A stretch of 64,000 nucleotides of DNA from Agromyces aureus (GCF_001660485.1 NZ_CP013979.1:3038001-3102000), one strand, 5' to 3'; shown: positions 16,684 through 25,435, numbered from the stretch's first letter. Numbers and translations are program-made. The notes: generated by a model not told the origin, from the letters alone.

Positions 16684-17666
16684 TCGAGTTCGGCGCGCCC
16701 GCGGCGCCAGTAGCCCATGAACGCGACCTGGCGGCGGTCGAGCCCGGCCTCGCGCACGAGGAACCGGCGGAGGCCCGTGATGACGGAGGCCTCGCCCGCG
16801 AGCCACGCGTAGCAGGCGCCGTCGAGGCTGTGCCCGTCCGGCACGTCCCACAGGGGCGTGTCGGGGAGGTCGTCGCGTTCGGCGGCGGCGAGCGCGGCGG
16901 CCGACTCGTCGGTGCCCGCCCGCGTGACGCCGAGATCGGCGAGGTGGCGCACGACCCAGTCGCGCACGGCGGGTGCGAGCAGCGAGCCGTGCTCGGCGGA
17001 GGTGTGGGCCTCGACGGCACCCGCGGCTCCGTCGCGCGCGAGCCAGCGCACCTCGACGCCAGCGGGGGCACGCACCTCGAGCCGGTCGCCCGACTCGGGA
17101 ACTTCGAGGAACGCCGCCCCTGAGGCGTCGGCGGGCAGCGACTCGAGGATCGCGCAGATCGCGGGGGTCGCGGTCTCGTCGCCGGCCAGCAGCAGGGTGT
17201 CGACCTCGCCCGGCCGCCAGTCGATTCCGGCCGTGCGGCCGGCGCCGAACTCGTCGGGGCCGATGAGCACGATCTCGTCGCCGGGCTCCGCACGTCCGGC
17301 CCAGGTCGAGGCCGGTCCGACGTCGCCGTGGCAGGCGAAGACGATGTCGACCTCGAGCTGCTCGGGTCGCACGGCGCGCACGGTGTACGTGCGGAACGGA
17401 TTGCGCTGCTCGCCGGGCAGTTCGCGCCATGTGGTGTACCAGTCCAGGCCGTCGGGGAACGAGGCGAACCCGTTCGACGCGAGCGGCAGCACGACCTTGA
17501 CGCGCTGGTCGAGGCCGGCCGTGCCGAAGTCGGCCAGGTCGTCGCCCGTGAACGTGACGTTCACGAAGGTCGGCGTCAGGCGCTCGACGCGCGCGACGGT
17601 CACCGCGAAGTTGCGGTACGCGGGTCGGTCGCGACGACGAGGAGCTTCGACGACTGAGGTAAGCAT
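16680..17666 (-). CDS. Siderophore-interacting protein (ViuB/YqjH-like ferric reductase)
   Basis: 328 residues of the FAD/NAD(P)H-binding SIP family. The FAD motif is NPFRTYTVRAVR near residue 90. The nucleotide-binding part includes LLLAGDETATPAICAILE, and the typical C-terminal elements WLAGEAS and GYWRRGR are present. It reduces ferric siderophore in the cytoplasm to release Fe(II). It is the promoter-proximal gene of the uptake operon. The ATG at 17666 lies inside the 19-bp iron box, and no ribosome site precedes it, so translation is probably leaderless and repressor binding would cover the transcription start. Confidence 0.94.
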   Translation of the reverse strand: MLTSVVEAPRRRDRPAYRNFAVTVARVERLTPTFVNVTFTGDDLADFGTAGLDQRVKVVLPLASNGFASFPDGLDWYTTWRELPGEQRNPFRTYTVRAVRPEQLEVDIVFACHGDVGPASTWAGRAEPGDEIVLIGPDEFGAGRTAGIDWRPGEVDTLLLAGDETATPAICAILESLPADASGAAFLEVPESGDRLEVRAPAGVEVRWLARDGAAGAVEAHTSAEHGSLLAPAVRDWVVRHLADLGVTRAGTDESAAALAAAERDDLPDTPLWDVPDGHSLDGACYAWLAGEASVITGLRRFLVREAGLDRRQVAFMGYWRRGRAELE

Positions 17667-17673
17667 TACCTAA
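17655..17673 (-). promoter_or_regulatory. IdeR/DtxR iron box overlapping the SIP start codon
   Basis: On the minus strand it reads TTAGGTAATGCTTACCTCA, a near-palindrome of the iron-box type with the ATG in its centre. Repression under iron sufficiency of the whole SIP-permease-ATPase operon is expected. Confidence 0.75.
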
Positions 17674-17684
17674 GTCTGACACAC

Positions 17685-17762
17685 GGGCTCGCGGCATCCG
17701 AACCGGCGATGGGCTCGCGGCATCCGAACCGGCGATGGGCTCGCGGCATCCGAACCGGCGAT
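17685..17762. repeat. Three direct tandem copies of a 26-bp unit
   Basis: The unit starts GGGCTCGCGGCATCC and ends GAACCGGCGAT. It is repeated at 17685, 17711 and 17737 without a mismatch, and an 8-base fourth start follows at 17763. Each unit carries one GCGGCATCC word. The array lies just upstream of the iron operon and after the amidase gene end. Confidence 0.95.
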
Positions 17763-17780
17763 GGGCTCGGCCGCGAGTCG

Positions 17781-19202
17781 TCACCAGATGGGCGGATGCC
17801 GCGGCGCGCGCCGCAGACGACGTTCGAGCTGCGCCGCGAGCGCGAAGAGCGTCGCCTCGCCTCCGGGCCGCCCGATGAGCTGGACGCCCATGGGCAGCCC
17901 CGACTCGGTGAACTCGACCGGGATCGTGATCGCCGGAAGCCCCGCGACATTGACGAACGACGTGAACGGCGTGACCTGCACCTGCTGCGCGAAGTTGCGC
18001 TCGCCGTCGTCGCCGTCGTACCAGCCCACGGCCGGCGGCGTGAGGGCGAGCGCGGGCGTCAGCACGGCGTCGTACGACGCGAAGCGCGCGATCGTGCGCC
18101 GCTCGAAGTCGGACAGCCACGAGAGCGCCTCGGCGAGCTGCCTCGCCGGCAGCGCGCGCCCGCGTTCGAGCAGCCACTGCGTGAGCGGTTCGAGACGCTC
18201 GAGCCGCTCGTCGTCGACGGGGATGGTCGCGGCACCCGCCTGCCAGATCGTGCGGAACGCGTCGGGGTAGCCGGGCTCGGGGGCCGACGGCACCTGCTCG
18301 ACGCCGTGGCGGGCCGCGTCGAGCACCGAGATCGCGCGGTCGAGCGCCGAGCGCGCCTCCGGCGCCACGGTGATCTCGTACCCGTCGTCCCACGGGGTCT
18401 CGGTCAGCACGCCCACCTGGAACCGGCCCTCGCCGCGGATCGCCTCGCCCAGGTACGGCCCGTCGTCGCCGGGCGCGCGCACCGCGAACGGGTGGGCGAC
18501 GGGGTACCCGGCGGGGGCGATGATGCCGTCGAGCAGCAGTGCGGTGTCGGCGACCGTGCGGCCGATCGCCCCCACGACCCCGAGGCCGGCGAGCCCGCCG
18601 AGCCCGGATCCCGACGGCACGCGTCCGCGCGACGGCTTGATGCCGACGAGCCCGCACACGGCGGCCGGGATGCGGATCGATCCGCCGCCGTCGGATCCGG
18701 GCGCGAACGGGAGCATGCCGGCGGCGACGGCCGCCGCCGCTCCCCCGCTGGAACCTCCCGCCCCGAGCGCCGGATCCCACGGGTTCCGCGTCGGACGCCC
18801 GATGAGCGCCTCGGTGTACGACGGCAACCCGAACTCGGGCGTCGCGGTCTTGCCGAGGCTCACGGCGCCGGCGGCGTCGACGGCCTGCACGAGGTCGTCG
18901 GAGGCATCCGGCACGAAGCCCTCGAATGCGCGGGAGCCGAACGCGGTCGGCACCCCCGCCCGCGGGTGGAGGTCCTTGTCGGCGAGCGGCATGCCCCAGA
19001 GCGGCGCGGTCCGCGGCACGTGCGCTTCGACGAACCGGGCGCGTTCGAGCGCGAGCTCGGGCGTGAGCGTCGCGAACGCGGCCACCGCCGGGTCGAGTCG
19101 CTCGGCGCGTTCGAGGTAGTGCTCGGCCAGCTCGACGGGCGACACCTCCCCGCGCTGGAGCAGTCGGTGCAGTTCGAGGGCGGTCAGCTCGTGCAGTTCC
19201 AC
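17781..19202 (-). CDS. Amidase-signature family amidohydrolase
   Basis: 473 residues. The Ser-cisSer-Lys triad is visible: Lys in LADKDLH (about residue 75), cis-Ser in GAGGSSGGAAAA and the nucleophile Ser in GSDGGGSIRIPA. The length and the C-terminal PFTSFVNVAGLPAITIP block are typical of the family that includes GatA, nylon-oligomer and aryl-acylamidases. The absence of gatB/gatC neighbours argues against tRNA amidotransferase. The substrate is unknown. The protein should be cytoplasmic. Confidence 0.9.
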   Translation of the reverse strand: MELHELTALELHRLLQRGEVSPVELAEHYLERAERLDPAVAAFATLTPELALERARFVEAHVPRTAPLWGMPLADKDLHPRAGVPTAFGSRAFEGFVPDASDDLVQAVDAAGAVSLGKTATPEFGLPSYTEALIGRPTRNPWDPALGAGGSSGGAAAAVAAGMLPFAPGSDGGGSIRIPAAVCGLVGIKPSRGRVPSGSGLGGLAGLGVVGAIGRTVADTALLLDGIIAPAGYPVAHPFAVRAPGDDGPYLGEAIRGEGRFQVGVLTETPWDDGYEITVAPEARSALDRAISVLDAARHGVEQVPSAPEPGYPDAFRTIWQAGAATIPVDDERLERLEPLTQWLLERGRALPARQLAEALSWLSDFERRTIARFASYDAVLTPALALTPPAVGWYDGDDGERNFAQQVQVTPFTSFVNVAGLPAITIPVEFTESGLPMGVQLIGRPGGEATLFALAAQLERRLRRAPRHPPIW

Positions 19203-19239
19203 GCGTCGAGCCTACGACCGCCGGCGCCCCGCCTCCCGC

Positions 19240-19245
19240 TAGCAT
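19240..19245 (+). promoter_or_regulatory. -10 box TAGCAT of the following membrane-protein gene
   Basis: TAGCAT ends 7 bases before GTG 19253. It supports a leaderless start at that GTG rather than the upstream in-frame ATG 19244, which overlaps the -10 box itself. Confidence 0.5.
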
Positions 19246-19252
19246 GTCGCCC

Positions 19253-19897
19253 GTGGGCACGAATCCGGTCACGAAGAGGGTCACGAGCTCGATCACGCGG
19301 CATCCGCTGATCTGGGGCGTCGGGTGGAGCGTCGTGTTCGGCGCGGCGCTCGTCGTCGCGGTCTCCCTCGACTGGCACGGTCTGATCGACTGGCTCCTGA
19401 TCGGCCTGCTCGTGCTGCCGTCGACGATCGCGACCGTGCTCGTGCTGGCGGCGACGCCGAGAACGCATTTCGAGGAGATGAGCTCGGTGTTCTCGCACTT
19501 CTTCGTGCGCTACCTCGCGCTCGTCTTCGGCCTGACCGCGTGGGGGCTCTCGGTGGTCGTCGGCGCGGCGATCTCGCAGTCGATCCAGCTCGGGGCCGAG
19601 GGCAAGGAGGACGAGATCATCGGCATCGGGCTCGACCTCATGCTCGTCGTGGTGCCGGTCGTGGCCGCCCTGCTGTGGGCGGCCTTCGTGCTGCGCTGCG
19701 CGTGGTTCCTCGTGCGGGTGCGGGGCTGGGCCGAGGTGCCGACGGCCGATCGGGTGCCCCCGCACCTGTTCGAGAGGCGACCGGCGCTCCGCCGGGTCGT
19801 GGTCGGTCTCGCCCATCCCGTGCTCTTCGCGGTGACCGGGCTGGTCGTGGCGATCGCGGGGCCCTCGGGAGCCGGGACCCTCGAGATCACCTTCTGA
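19253..19897 (+). CDS. Polytopic membrane protein of unknown function
   Basis: 214 residues with about five hydrophobic segments (for example WGVGWSVVFGAALVVAVSL, LALVFGLTAWGLSVVVGAA and LMLVVVPVVAALLWAAFVL). A short polar loop (TPRTHFEEMSSVFSHF) separates segments two and three. No catalytic motif is recognised. GTG 19253 is chosen from the -10 spacing; ATG 19244 would add three residues. It ends 22 bases from the convergent acetyltransferase gene. Confidence 0.7.
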   Translation: MGTNPVTKRVTSSITRHPLIWGVGWSVVFGAALVVAVSLDWHGLIDWLLIGLLVLPSTIATVLVLAATPRTHFEEMSSVFSHFFVRYLALVFGLTAWGLSVVVGAAISQSIQLGAEGKEDEIIGIGLDLMLVVVPVVAALLWAAFVLRCAWFLVRVRGWAEVPTADRVPPHLFERRPALRRVVVGLAHPVLFAVTGLVVAIAGPSGAGTLEITF

Positions 19898-19919
19898 CGG
19901 TCTCCTCGACCGTCGCCTG

Positions 19920-20498
19920 TTACTTCAGCGAGCGCTGCAGCAGCACCGTGCCGAGCCACCGGTCGAACTTGAATCCGACCCGGCCCATGCGCCCGATCTC
20001 GGTGAACCCGAACTTCTCGTGCAGCGCGATCGACGCCTCGGCGCCCTGGTCGGCGATGACGGCGAGCATCTCCTTGAGCCCGGCGGCCTTCGACCGCTCG
20101 ATGAGCTCGCCGAGCAGCGCACGGCCGAGCCCCTTGCCGGCGGCGGCGGGCCCGAGGTAGATCGAGTTCTCGACCGTGAACCGGTAGGCCCGCTTCGGCT
20201 TCCAGGGCGCGACGAGCGCGTAGCCGAGCAGCTGACCCGACGGCGACTGGGCGACGATGAAGGGCATGCCCTGCTTGGTCAGGGCTGCGAACTTCGCCTT
20301 CCACTCCCTGAGCGTCATCGCGTCTTCATCGAAGGTGACGGTCGAGTTCGCGACGTAGTAGTTGTAGATCTCCCGCACGGCGGGCAGGTCGGCGGCCACG
20401 GCGTCGCGGATCTCGAAGGTGAACGGCGCCTCGGGCTGCGGCGGCTTGCGCAGGTGCGGCGGCAGCCGGCGGCGCATCTGGTATTCCTCCTCGAGCAT
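19920..20498 (-). CDS. GNAT-family N-acetyltransferase (phosphinothricin-acetyltransferase-like)
   Basis: 192 residues. After about 30 basic and proline-rich residues comes a GNAT domain. The Pat-type opening DLPAVREIYNYYVANSTVTF and acetyl-CoA loop GPAAAGKGLGRALL are present, as is the C-terminal ALHEKFGFTEIGRM block. Members of this branch acetylate small amines such as phosphinothricin or methionine sulfoximine; the true substrate here is unknown. ATG 20498 is preceded by TAGGGT at leaderless spacing. A GTG three codons earlier is the alternative. Confidence 0.88.
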   Translation of the reverse strand: MLEEEYQMRRRLPPHLRKPPQPEAPFTFEIRDAVAADLPAVREIYNYYVANSTVTFDEDAMTLREWKAKFAALTKQGMPFIVAQSPSGQLLGYALVAPWKPKRAYRFTVENSIYLGPAAAGKGLGRALLGELIERSKAAGLKEMLAVIADQGAEASIALHEKFGFTEIGRMGRVGFKFDRWLGTVLLQRSLK

Positions 20499-20505
20499 GG
20501 CGACC

Positions 20506-20511
20506 ACCCTA
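20506..20511 (-). promoter_or_regulatory. -10 box TAGGGT of the acetyltransferase gene
   Basis: TAGGGT ends 7 bases before ATG 20498 on the minus strand, consistent with leaderless transcription. Confidence 0.45.
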
Positions 20512-20569
20512 CGCCGCGCAGGTCACGGGCAGATTTCCGAGGGGCGGATGTCGCAGCTCGAACTCCGAG

Positions 20570-20593
20570 GGGCGGATGCCGCGGCATCCGCCC
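20570..20593 (-). terminator. 24-base perfect palindrome after ung
   Basis: GGGCGGATGCCG followed directly by its reverse complement. It holds two copies of the over-represented 9-mer and lies between the stop of ung and the acetyltransferase gene. Confidence 0.6.
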
Positions 20594-20598
20594 GGCGA

Positions 20599-21285
20599 TC
20601 AGTCGAGCGCCCAGTCGACGGGCGTCGCGCCCTGCGCCGCGAGCAGCTCGTTCGCACGGCTGAACGGCTTCGAGCCGAAGAACCCCCGGCGGGCCGACAG
20701 CGGACTGGGGTGCGCGGACTCGATCACGGGCGTGTCGCCGAGGAGCGGCTTCAGCTGTTGGGCGTCGCGCCCCCAGAGGATCGCGACGAGGGGCGTGCCG
20801 CGTGCGACGAGCGTGCGGATCGCGTGGTCGGTGACCTGCTCCCAGCCTTTGCCGCGGTGCGAGCCCGCTTCGCCCGGGCGCACGGTCAGCACACGGTTCA
20901 GCAGCATGACGCCGTTGCGGGTCCACGGCGTCAGGTCGCCGTGCGCGGGCGGCACGACTCCGAGGTCGGCGGCGAGCTCGGCGTAGATGTTGCCGAGGCT
21001 CCGCGGCAGCGGGCGCACGGCACGGTCGACCGCGAACGAGAGGCCGATCGGATGCCCAGGGGTCGGGTACGGGTCCTGGCCCACGATGAGCACGCGAACG
21101 TCGTCGAGCGGTGCGGCGAACGCCCGCAGCACGTGGTCGCCGGACGGCAGGTAGCCGCGCCCGGCCTCGGTCTCGGCGCGGAGGAAGTCCCCGAGGCGTG
21201 CGATGTCGGGTGCGACCGGGGCGAGCGCCCGCGCCCACGAGGGGTCGACGAGCCCGCGCGTCGCGAGCTCGTCGAGGCTCGCCAC
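20599..21285 (-). CDS. ung: Uracil-DNA glycosylase (family 1)
   Basis: 228 residues. The catalytic water-activating motif [10 protein letters not shown] has its Asp, the uracil-binding LLNRVLTVR is present, and the DNA-intercalation loop is [14 protein letters not shown]. It removes uracil from DNA as the first step of base-excision repair. The start is GTG 21285, one base after the stop of the S51-like gene (TGACGTG), so the two are co-transcribed with the phosphoribosyltransferase gene upstream. Confidence 0.97.
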   Translation of the reverse strand: MASLDELATRGLVDPSWARALAPVAPDIARLGDFLRAETEAGRGYLPSGDHVLRAFAAPLDDVRVLIVGQDPYPTPGHPIGLSFAVDRAVRPLPRSLGNIYAELAADLGVVPPAHGDLTPWTRNGVMLLNRVLTVRPGEAGSHRGKGWEQVTDHAIRTLVARGTPLVAILWGRDAQQLKPLLGDTPVIESAHPSPLSARRGFFGSKPFSRANELLAAQGATPVDWALD

Positions 21286-21286
21286 G

Positions 21287-22003
21287 TCAGGCGCCGATGG
21301 TCGAGACCAGCACGCCGCCGTCGCCGGGGAGGACGCGCCAGACGCTGCCGGATCCGACGACCCGCAGTCCGCCTTCGCCGATGACGAGCACGGTGCGCTC
21401 GTCGATGCCGAGCGCGCTCTCGATGAGCCCCGACTCGACGGCCGCGACGAGGCGGGAGAGGTTGCCGCGCTGGGCGACGTGCGCGTCGACGGACACGTCG
21501 ATGAGCCCGAGCCCGGCCTCGACCTCGATCTCGGTCCCGGCCTCGCCGGGTTCCTCGGGAGCGACGACGACGCCGTCGATGCGCGACCCGCCGCCGAGCG
21601 ACCCCTCCGCGGCGATCATCGCCCCGGCCGAGATGCCGAGGTACGGCACGCCGCTCGCGACCTGTCGCCTGATCTCGCCGAAGACCGGCTCGATACTCGC
21701 GCGGACCTCTTCGACGATGCCGCCGCCGACGACGATGCCGTCGACCTCGGCGATGGACGCGAGCTCGACGTTCGCGCCGCGCTCGGCCGCGGTCAGCTGG
21801 GCGTCGAACTCACCCGCGGCGCGCAGGACCCCGACCAGCACCTCGGCCTGTTGCACGCCGCCCGGATGCACCGAGAGCACCGCGATGCGGGGCCGGGCAC
21901 GCCCCTCGGCGCGCCCGCGAGTCGCCGCCTCGGCGAAGAACGGCGCATACAGCCCGGCGTGCTCGGCGCTCAGCGCGCCGCCGCCCACGAGATGCACGCT
22001 CAT
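21287..22003 (-). CDS. Peptidase S51 / type 1 glutamine amidotransferase-like hydrolase
   Basis: 238 residues. The nucleophile elbow [12 protein letters not shown] is the S51 (dipeptidase E/cyanophycinase) serine motif, preceded by DGIVVGGG. A His in [15 protein letters not shown] is in the expected place for the second catalytic residue. The family includes Asp-dipeptidases and cyanophycinases; no cyanophycin synthetase lies nearby. ATG overlaps the stop of the phosphoribosyltransferase gene by 4 bases, and ung follows after 1 base. Confidence 0.8.
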   Translation of the reverse strand: MSVHLVGGGALSAEHAGLYAPFFAEAATRGRAEGRARPRIAVLSVHPGGVQQAEVLVGVLRAAGEFDAQLTAAERGANVELASIAEVDGIVVGGGIVEEVRASIEPVFGEIRRQVASGVPYLGISAGAMIAAEGSLGGGSRIDGVVVAPEEPGEAGTEIEVEAGLGLIDVSVDAHVAQRGNLSRLVAAVESGLIESALGIDERTVLVIGEGGLRVVGSGSVWRVLPGDGGVLVSTIGA

Positions 22004-22557
22004 GCGATCGACCCGTCGGCGGCGGCCGCGACGCGCGCGACCACGTCGGGCACCTGCACGGGCGGCAGCGCCGACCAGGGGAAGACGATCCAGTCGTCGG
22101 TGCGCTTGTAGTCGAAGTCGGGCTCGAGCACGGTGTGCGACTTCGTGTAGAGCGTCGCGCTGCGCACGTCGGCGCCCGCGTCGCCGAGGATGCCGACGAC
22201 CTTCGCGAGCGTGCGCCCCGAATCGGAGACGTCGTCGACGAGGAGCACGCGCTTGCCGCTGAGGGCCGGCGCGTCGAGCATCGGCGGGTGCAGCACGGGC
22301 TCGGGCAGTCGTTCGTCGACGCCCGAGTAGAACTCCACGTTGATCGAGCCGCAGGCCTTCGTGCCGAGCGCGTAGGCGATGGCGCCCGCGAACAGCAGCC
22401 CGCCGCGCGCGATCGCGATCACGACGTCGGGCCGGAACCCCGAGCCGAGCACATCGGCCGCCACCTGCCGCGAGGCCACCGCGAAGTCGTCCCAGGTGAG
22501 GATCTCGCGCCGGATCCCGTCGCCGGTCGTGCCGGCGTCATTCGCATCGAACGTCAT
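22000..22557 (-). CDS. Type I phosphoribosyltransferase (xanthine/guanine PRT-like)
   Basis: 185 residues. The PRPP-binding signature is VLLVDDVSDSGRTL near residue 105, and the early ARGGLLFAGAIAYALG loop is typical of Gpt-like enzymes. It would transfer ribose-5-phosphate from PRPP to a purine base for salvage; the base preference is not readable. ATG 22557 follows a TAGCCT -10 box at 6 bases, so the mRNA is probably leaderless. It leads the PRT, S51-like and ung cluster. Confidence 0.85.
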   Translation of the reverse strand: MTFDANDAGTTGDGIRREILTWDDFAVASRQVAADVLGSGFRPDVVIAIARGGLLFAGAIAYALGTKACGSINVEFYSGVDERLPEPVLHPPMLDAPALSGKRVLLVDDVSDSGRTLAKVVGILGDAGADVRSATLYTKSHTVLEPDFDYKRTDDWIVFPWSALPPVQVPDVVARVAAAADGSIA

Positions 22558-22563
22558 GCTCCA

Positions 22564-22569
22564 AGGCTA
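22564..22569 (-). promoter_or_regulatory. -10 box TAGCCT of the phosphoribosyltransferase gene
   Basis: TAGCCT ends 6 bases before ATG 22557 on the minus strand, giving leaderless geometry. Confidence 0.5.
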
Positions 22570-22591
22570 GTCGGCGCGCCGCCGACGCCGG

Positions 22592-23365
22592 TCAGCGATC
22601 GCGGTCGTCGCGTGAGCCGCCAGCCGGTCGGTCGTCGGCGACCGGTTCGTCTGCGGCATCCGGAGTCCCGAGCATCTCGAGCATCGCGCCCGCACCGCTC
22701 GCATGGTGCGAGCGCACCTGGCTCACCTTGTCGCCGATGTACGAGATGACCGTCGCCGACGCGGTGCCGACGATGACGACGCCGCCGGCCATGAGGAAGA
22801 CCGCGTACAGGCGCCCCTCGGTCGTGATCGGGTACATGTCGCCGTAGCCGACGGTCGCGAGCGTGACGATCGCCCACCATACGGAATCGCCGAACGTCGT
22901 GATCGTCGCACCGGGCGCATCGCGCTCGGCCTGCAGGGTCGCGAGCGCGACGAAGTAGACGAAGACCACGGCGTAGGTCGTGCCGTAGATGATGATGTTG
23001 GCGCGCACCGCCGCGCCGCTCCGGCGCTGCAGGTACGGCACCTGGCGCAGCAGTGCGAGCACCCGGAACGCCCGGAACACCGGCACGATCGCCGAGAGCA
23101 TGTCGATCGGATGCGTCCGCACGAACGCCCACCGGCCGCCGCGCGGCGTGAGCGAGATGCGCACGATGACATCGGCCACGAACACCAGCCAGGCCGCGAT
23201 GAGCGAGATGAACAGCACCGAGCCGGGGCCGCGCGGAATCCACGGCGCGAGCACGTAGACGGTGTACGCGGCGATGTAGACCGCGCCGAGCACCACGAGC
23301 GGCACCGTCGTGACGCGCTCCCAGGCGTCGCGGCGAGGCGCCGGCATCGCGGGCCGGGCGGCCAT
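22592..23365 (-). CDS. Voltage-gated-type potassium channel (two-state ion channel fold)
   Basis: 257 residues with six membrane segments. The selectivity filter TVGYGDMYP follows the pore helix GDSVWWAIVTLA. The segment FRAFRVLALLRQVPYLQRR has regularly spaced Arg residues like a voltage-sensor S4. A cytoplasmic tail of about 45 polar residues ends the protein. It should conduct K+ across the cytoplasmic membrane. ATG 23365 shares one base with the stop of the SDR gene (TGATG), so the two are co-translated. Confidence 0.92.
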   Translation of the reverse strand: MAARPAMPAPRRDAWERVTTVPLVVLGAVYIAAYTVYVLAPWIPRGPGSVLFISLIAAWLVFVADVIVRISLTPRGGRWAFVRTHPIDMLSAIVPVFRAFRVLALLRQVPYLQRRSGAAVRANIIIYGTTYAVVFVYFVALATLQAERDAPGATITTFGDSVWWAIVTLATVGYGDMYPITTEGRLYAVFLMAGGVVIVGTASATVISYIGDKVSQVRSHHASGAGAMLEMLGTPDAADEPVADDRPAGGSRDDRDR

Positions 23366-24147
23366 CAGTCCTCCGTGCGCACGGTCAGCGGTCCCTTGGC
23401 GACGAGGTGCGGCGCGGACTGCGCGACGGGCTTCACCACGATGAGGTCGAGGTCGACGTGCCGCGGCTTCGTGACCGCGTCGACGATGACCTCGGCGATG
23501 TCCTCGGCCACGAGCGGCTCGGGCACGCTCGAGTAGACGGCGTCGGCCCTCGCCCGGTCGCCGCCGAAGCGCACGAGCGCGAACTCGTCGGTCTTCACCA
23601 TGCCCGGCGCGACCTCGATGACGCGCAGCGGTTCGCCGTTGAGTTCGAGCCGCAGCACCGCGGTGAGCGCGTGCGCCGCGAACTTCGCCGCGTTGTACCC
23701 GCCGCCGCCGACGTACGCCGTGTGACCGGCGATCGAGGTCACGTTCAGGATGTCGGCGACGCCCCGCTCGACCGCACCCCGCCGCAGCAGCGGCAGCAGG
23801 GCCGAGATCACGCGCTTGACGGCGAGCACGTTGACCTCGAACATCCACGCCCAGTCGTCGACGTCGGACCGCTCGACGCTGTCGAGCCCCTTCGCGCCGC
23901 CCGCGTTGTTCACGAGCGCGTGCACCCCGCCCGTGGCCTCGAGGTGGTCGCGGAGCGCCTCGACGTCGGCCTGCACGGTGAGGTCGGCGACGAACACCTC
24001 GGCGCCGGTCTCCGCGGCGAGCGCCAGCAGGCGGTCCTCGCGGCGCGCGACGCCCAGGACGCTCCAGCCCGCGGCCCGGAACGCGCGCACGGTGGCCGCC
24101 CCGATGCCCGAACTCGCACCCGTCACGACCACTCGCAGTTCACTCAT
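23365..24147 (-). CDS. Short-chain dehydrogenase/reductase
   Basis: 260 residues of classical SDR. The cofactor motif is TGASSGIG at residues 9-16, followed by NNAGGAKG, the catalytic Ser in NVTSIAG and YNAAK as the Tyr-x-x-x-Lys pair. Arg residues after the second strand (VARREDR) suggest NADP(H) preference. The sequence resembles the YdfG/serine-3-dehydrogenase branch. A CAGAAT box 6 bases before ATG 24147 suggests a leaderless start. It is transcribed together with the potassium-channel gene. Confidence 0.92.
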   Translation of the reverse strand: MSELRVVVTGASSGIGAATVRAFRAAGWSVLGVARREDRLLALAAETGAEVFVADLTVQADVEALRDHLEATGGVHALVNNAGGAKGLDSVERSDVDDWAWMFEVNVLAVKRVISALLPLLRRGAVERGVADILNVTSIAGHTAYVGGGGYNAAKFAAHALTAVLRLELNGEPLRVIEVAPGMVKTDEFALVRFGGDRARADAVYSSVPEPLVAEDIAEVIVDAVTKPRHVDLDLIVVKPVAQSAPHLVAKGPLTVRTED

Positions 24148-24153
24148 GGCCCC

Positions 24154-24159
24154 ATTCTG
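24154..24159 (-). promoter_or_regulatory. -10-like box CAGAAT of the SDR gene
   Basis: xAxxxT hexamer ending 6 bases before ATG 24147 on the minus strand. Confidence 0.35.
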
Positions 24160-24282
24160 CCGTGCGAGGGGCGGATGCCGCGTGCATGCGCCGTGCGCCG
24201 TCGCACGCCGCGCCGCGCAGACGGGCAACCTTCCCGGCCCGGCCGACCTGCGGCATCCGGCGCTCTGCGCTTGAATGGAGCG

Positions 24283-25383
24283 ATGCACGGAACCGGCACG
24301 GCACGACCTCATACCAGGCGACGCGTGCCGCTCTGGGACAACGCCCGCTGGATCGCGATCACGCTCGTCGTGATCGGCCACGGCATCCTGCCGCTGATCG
24401 CCGAGTCCGACAGCGCCTACAGCGTCTACCTGTTCATCTACTCGTTCCACGTCGCCGTCTTCGTCACGGTGAGCGGGTACTTCGCGAAGTCGGGGCCGCC
24501 GAACGCGAAGGCGCTGCGGCAGATCATGACCGACATCGTCTTCCCGTTCTTCATCTTCGAGACGATCTGGAGCCTCATCAAGTGGCTCCTCGGCGGCGAG
24601 TTCGCGCTCGATTTCACGACGGCGTCGTGGACGCTCTGGTTCCTCATCGCGCTCGCCGTCTGGCGCATCGTGCTGCCCTACCTCGTGCTGCTGCGGTATC
24701 CGCTCGTCATCGCGATCCTCATCTCGATCGGCGCGGGGTACACCGAGACCATCGACTCGACGCTCGCGCTCTCGCGCACGCTCGGCATGCTGCCGTTCTT
24801 CGTGTTCGGCTGGAAGCTGCGCCAGTGGCAGGTGACCGACCGCTGGCTCGACCTCGGTCCGGCGGTCGCCTGGCGCTGGCGGGCCGGCGCGATCGTGCTG
24901 CTCGGAGCCGTGCTCGCGTTCATGCCGGCGACGATCGAGACCCTGCGCGACCTGAAGCTGCGCCGGTTCATGCTGTACGACGAGTCGTACCAGGCGATCG
25001 GCTACGACGAACCGTGGTCCGGCGCCATCCGCCTGGTGCTGCTGCTGCTCGCGATGCTCCTCACGATCGCGTTCCTGTTGCTCATGCCGCGCGGAAAGCA
25101 CTGGTTCACGGCCTTCGGCGGCGCGACGATGTACATCTATCTGCTGCACACCTTCGTGCTCTATCCGTTCCGCGAGACCCCCGTGCTCGCCGGCGAGCAG
25201 CCGTTCTGGGTGCTGCCCGCGATGATGCTGTTCTGCATCGGCCTCTCGATCGTGCTCGCGCTGAAACCCGTGAGGCGGGTGTTCCGGCCGCTCGTGCAGC
25301 CGCGGGCGCGATGGCTCTTCCGCCCCGAGCCATCGACGGCGACCGGCACGATCGTGCTGCCGCCGCAGCCCGACGAACGCTGA
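24283..25383 (+). CDS. Acyltransferase-3 family membrane protein (fucose-4-O-acetylase-like)
   Basis: 366 residues with about ten membrane segments. The family opening is WDNARWIAITLVVIGHGILP with the conserved His, followed by FIYSFHVAVFVTVSGYF. The C-terminal TMYIYLLHTFVLYPFRE carries the second conserved block. Such proteins transfer acetyl groups to extracellular polysaccharide sugars. A Pro-rich cytoplasmic tail ends the protein. TTGAAT 6 bases before ATG 24283 fits a leaderless start. It is divergent from the SDR gene. Confidence 0.87.
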   Translation: MHGTGTARPHTRRRVPLWDNARWIAITLVVIGHGILPLIAESDSAYSVYLFIYSFHVAVFVTVSGYFAKSGPPNAKALRQIMTDIVFPFFIFETIWSLIKWLLGGEFALDFTTASWTLWFLIALAVWRIVLPYLVLLRYPLVIAILISIGAGYTETIDSTLALSRTLGMLPFFVFGWKLRQWQVTDRWLDLGPAVAWRWRAGAIVLLGAVLAFMPATIETLRDLKLRRFMLYDESYQAIGYDEPWSGAIRLVLLLLAMLLTIAFLLLMPRGKHWFTAFGGATMYIYLLHTFVLYPFRETPVLAGEQPFWVLPAMMLFCIGLSIVLALKPVRRVFRPLVQPRARWLFRPEPSTATGTIVLPPQPDER

Positions 25384-25435
25384 GCGCCGGGCGCGGCGCG
25401 GCGCGACGGCCCGTGACGCCGTGTTTCCCCGGCCG

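Noticed and set aside
17685..17770. CRISPR array
   Set aside because: The 26-bp copies are directly adjacent with no spacers, and no cas genes are present.
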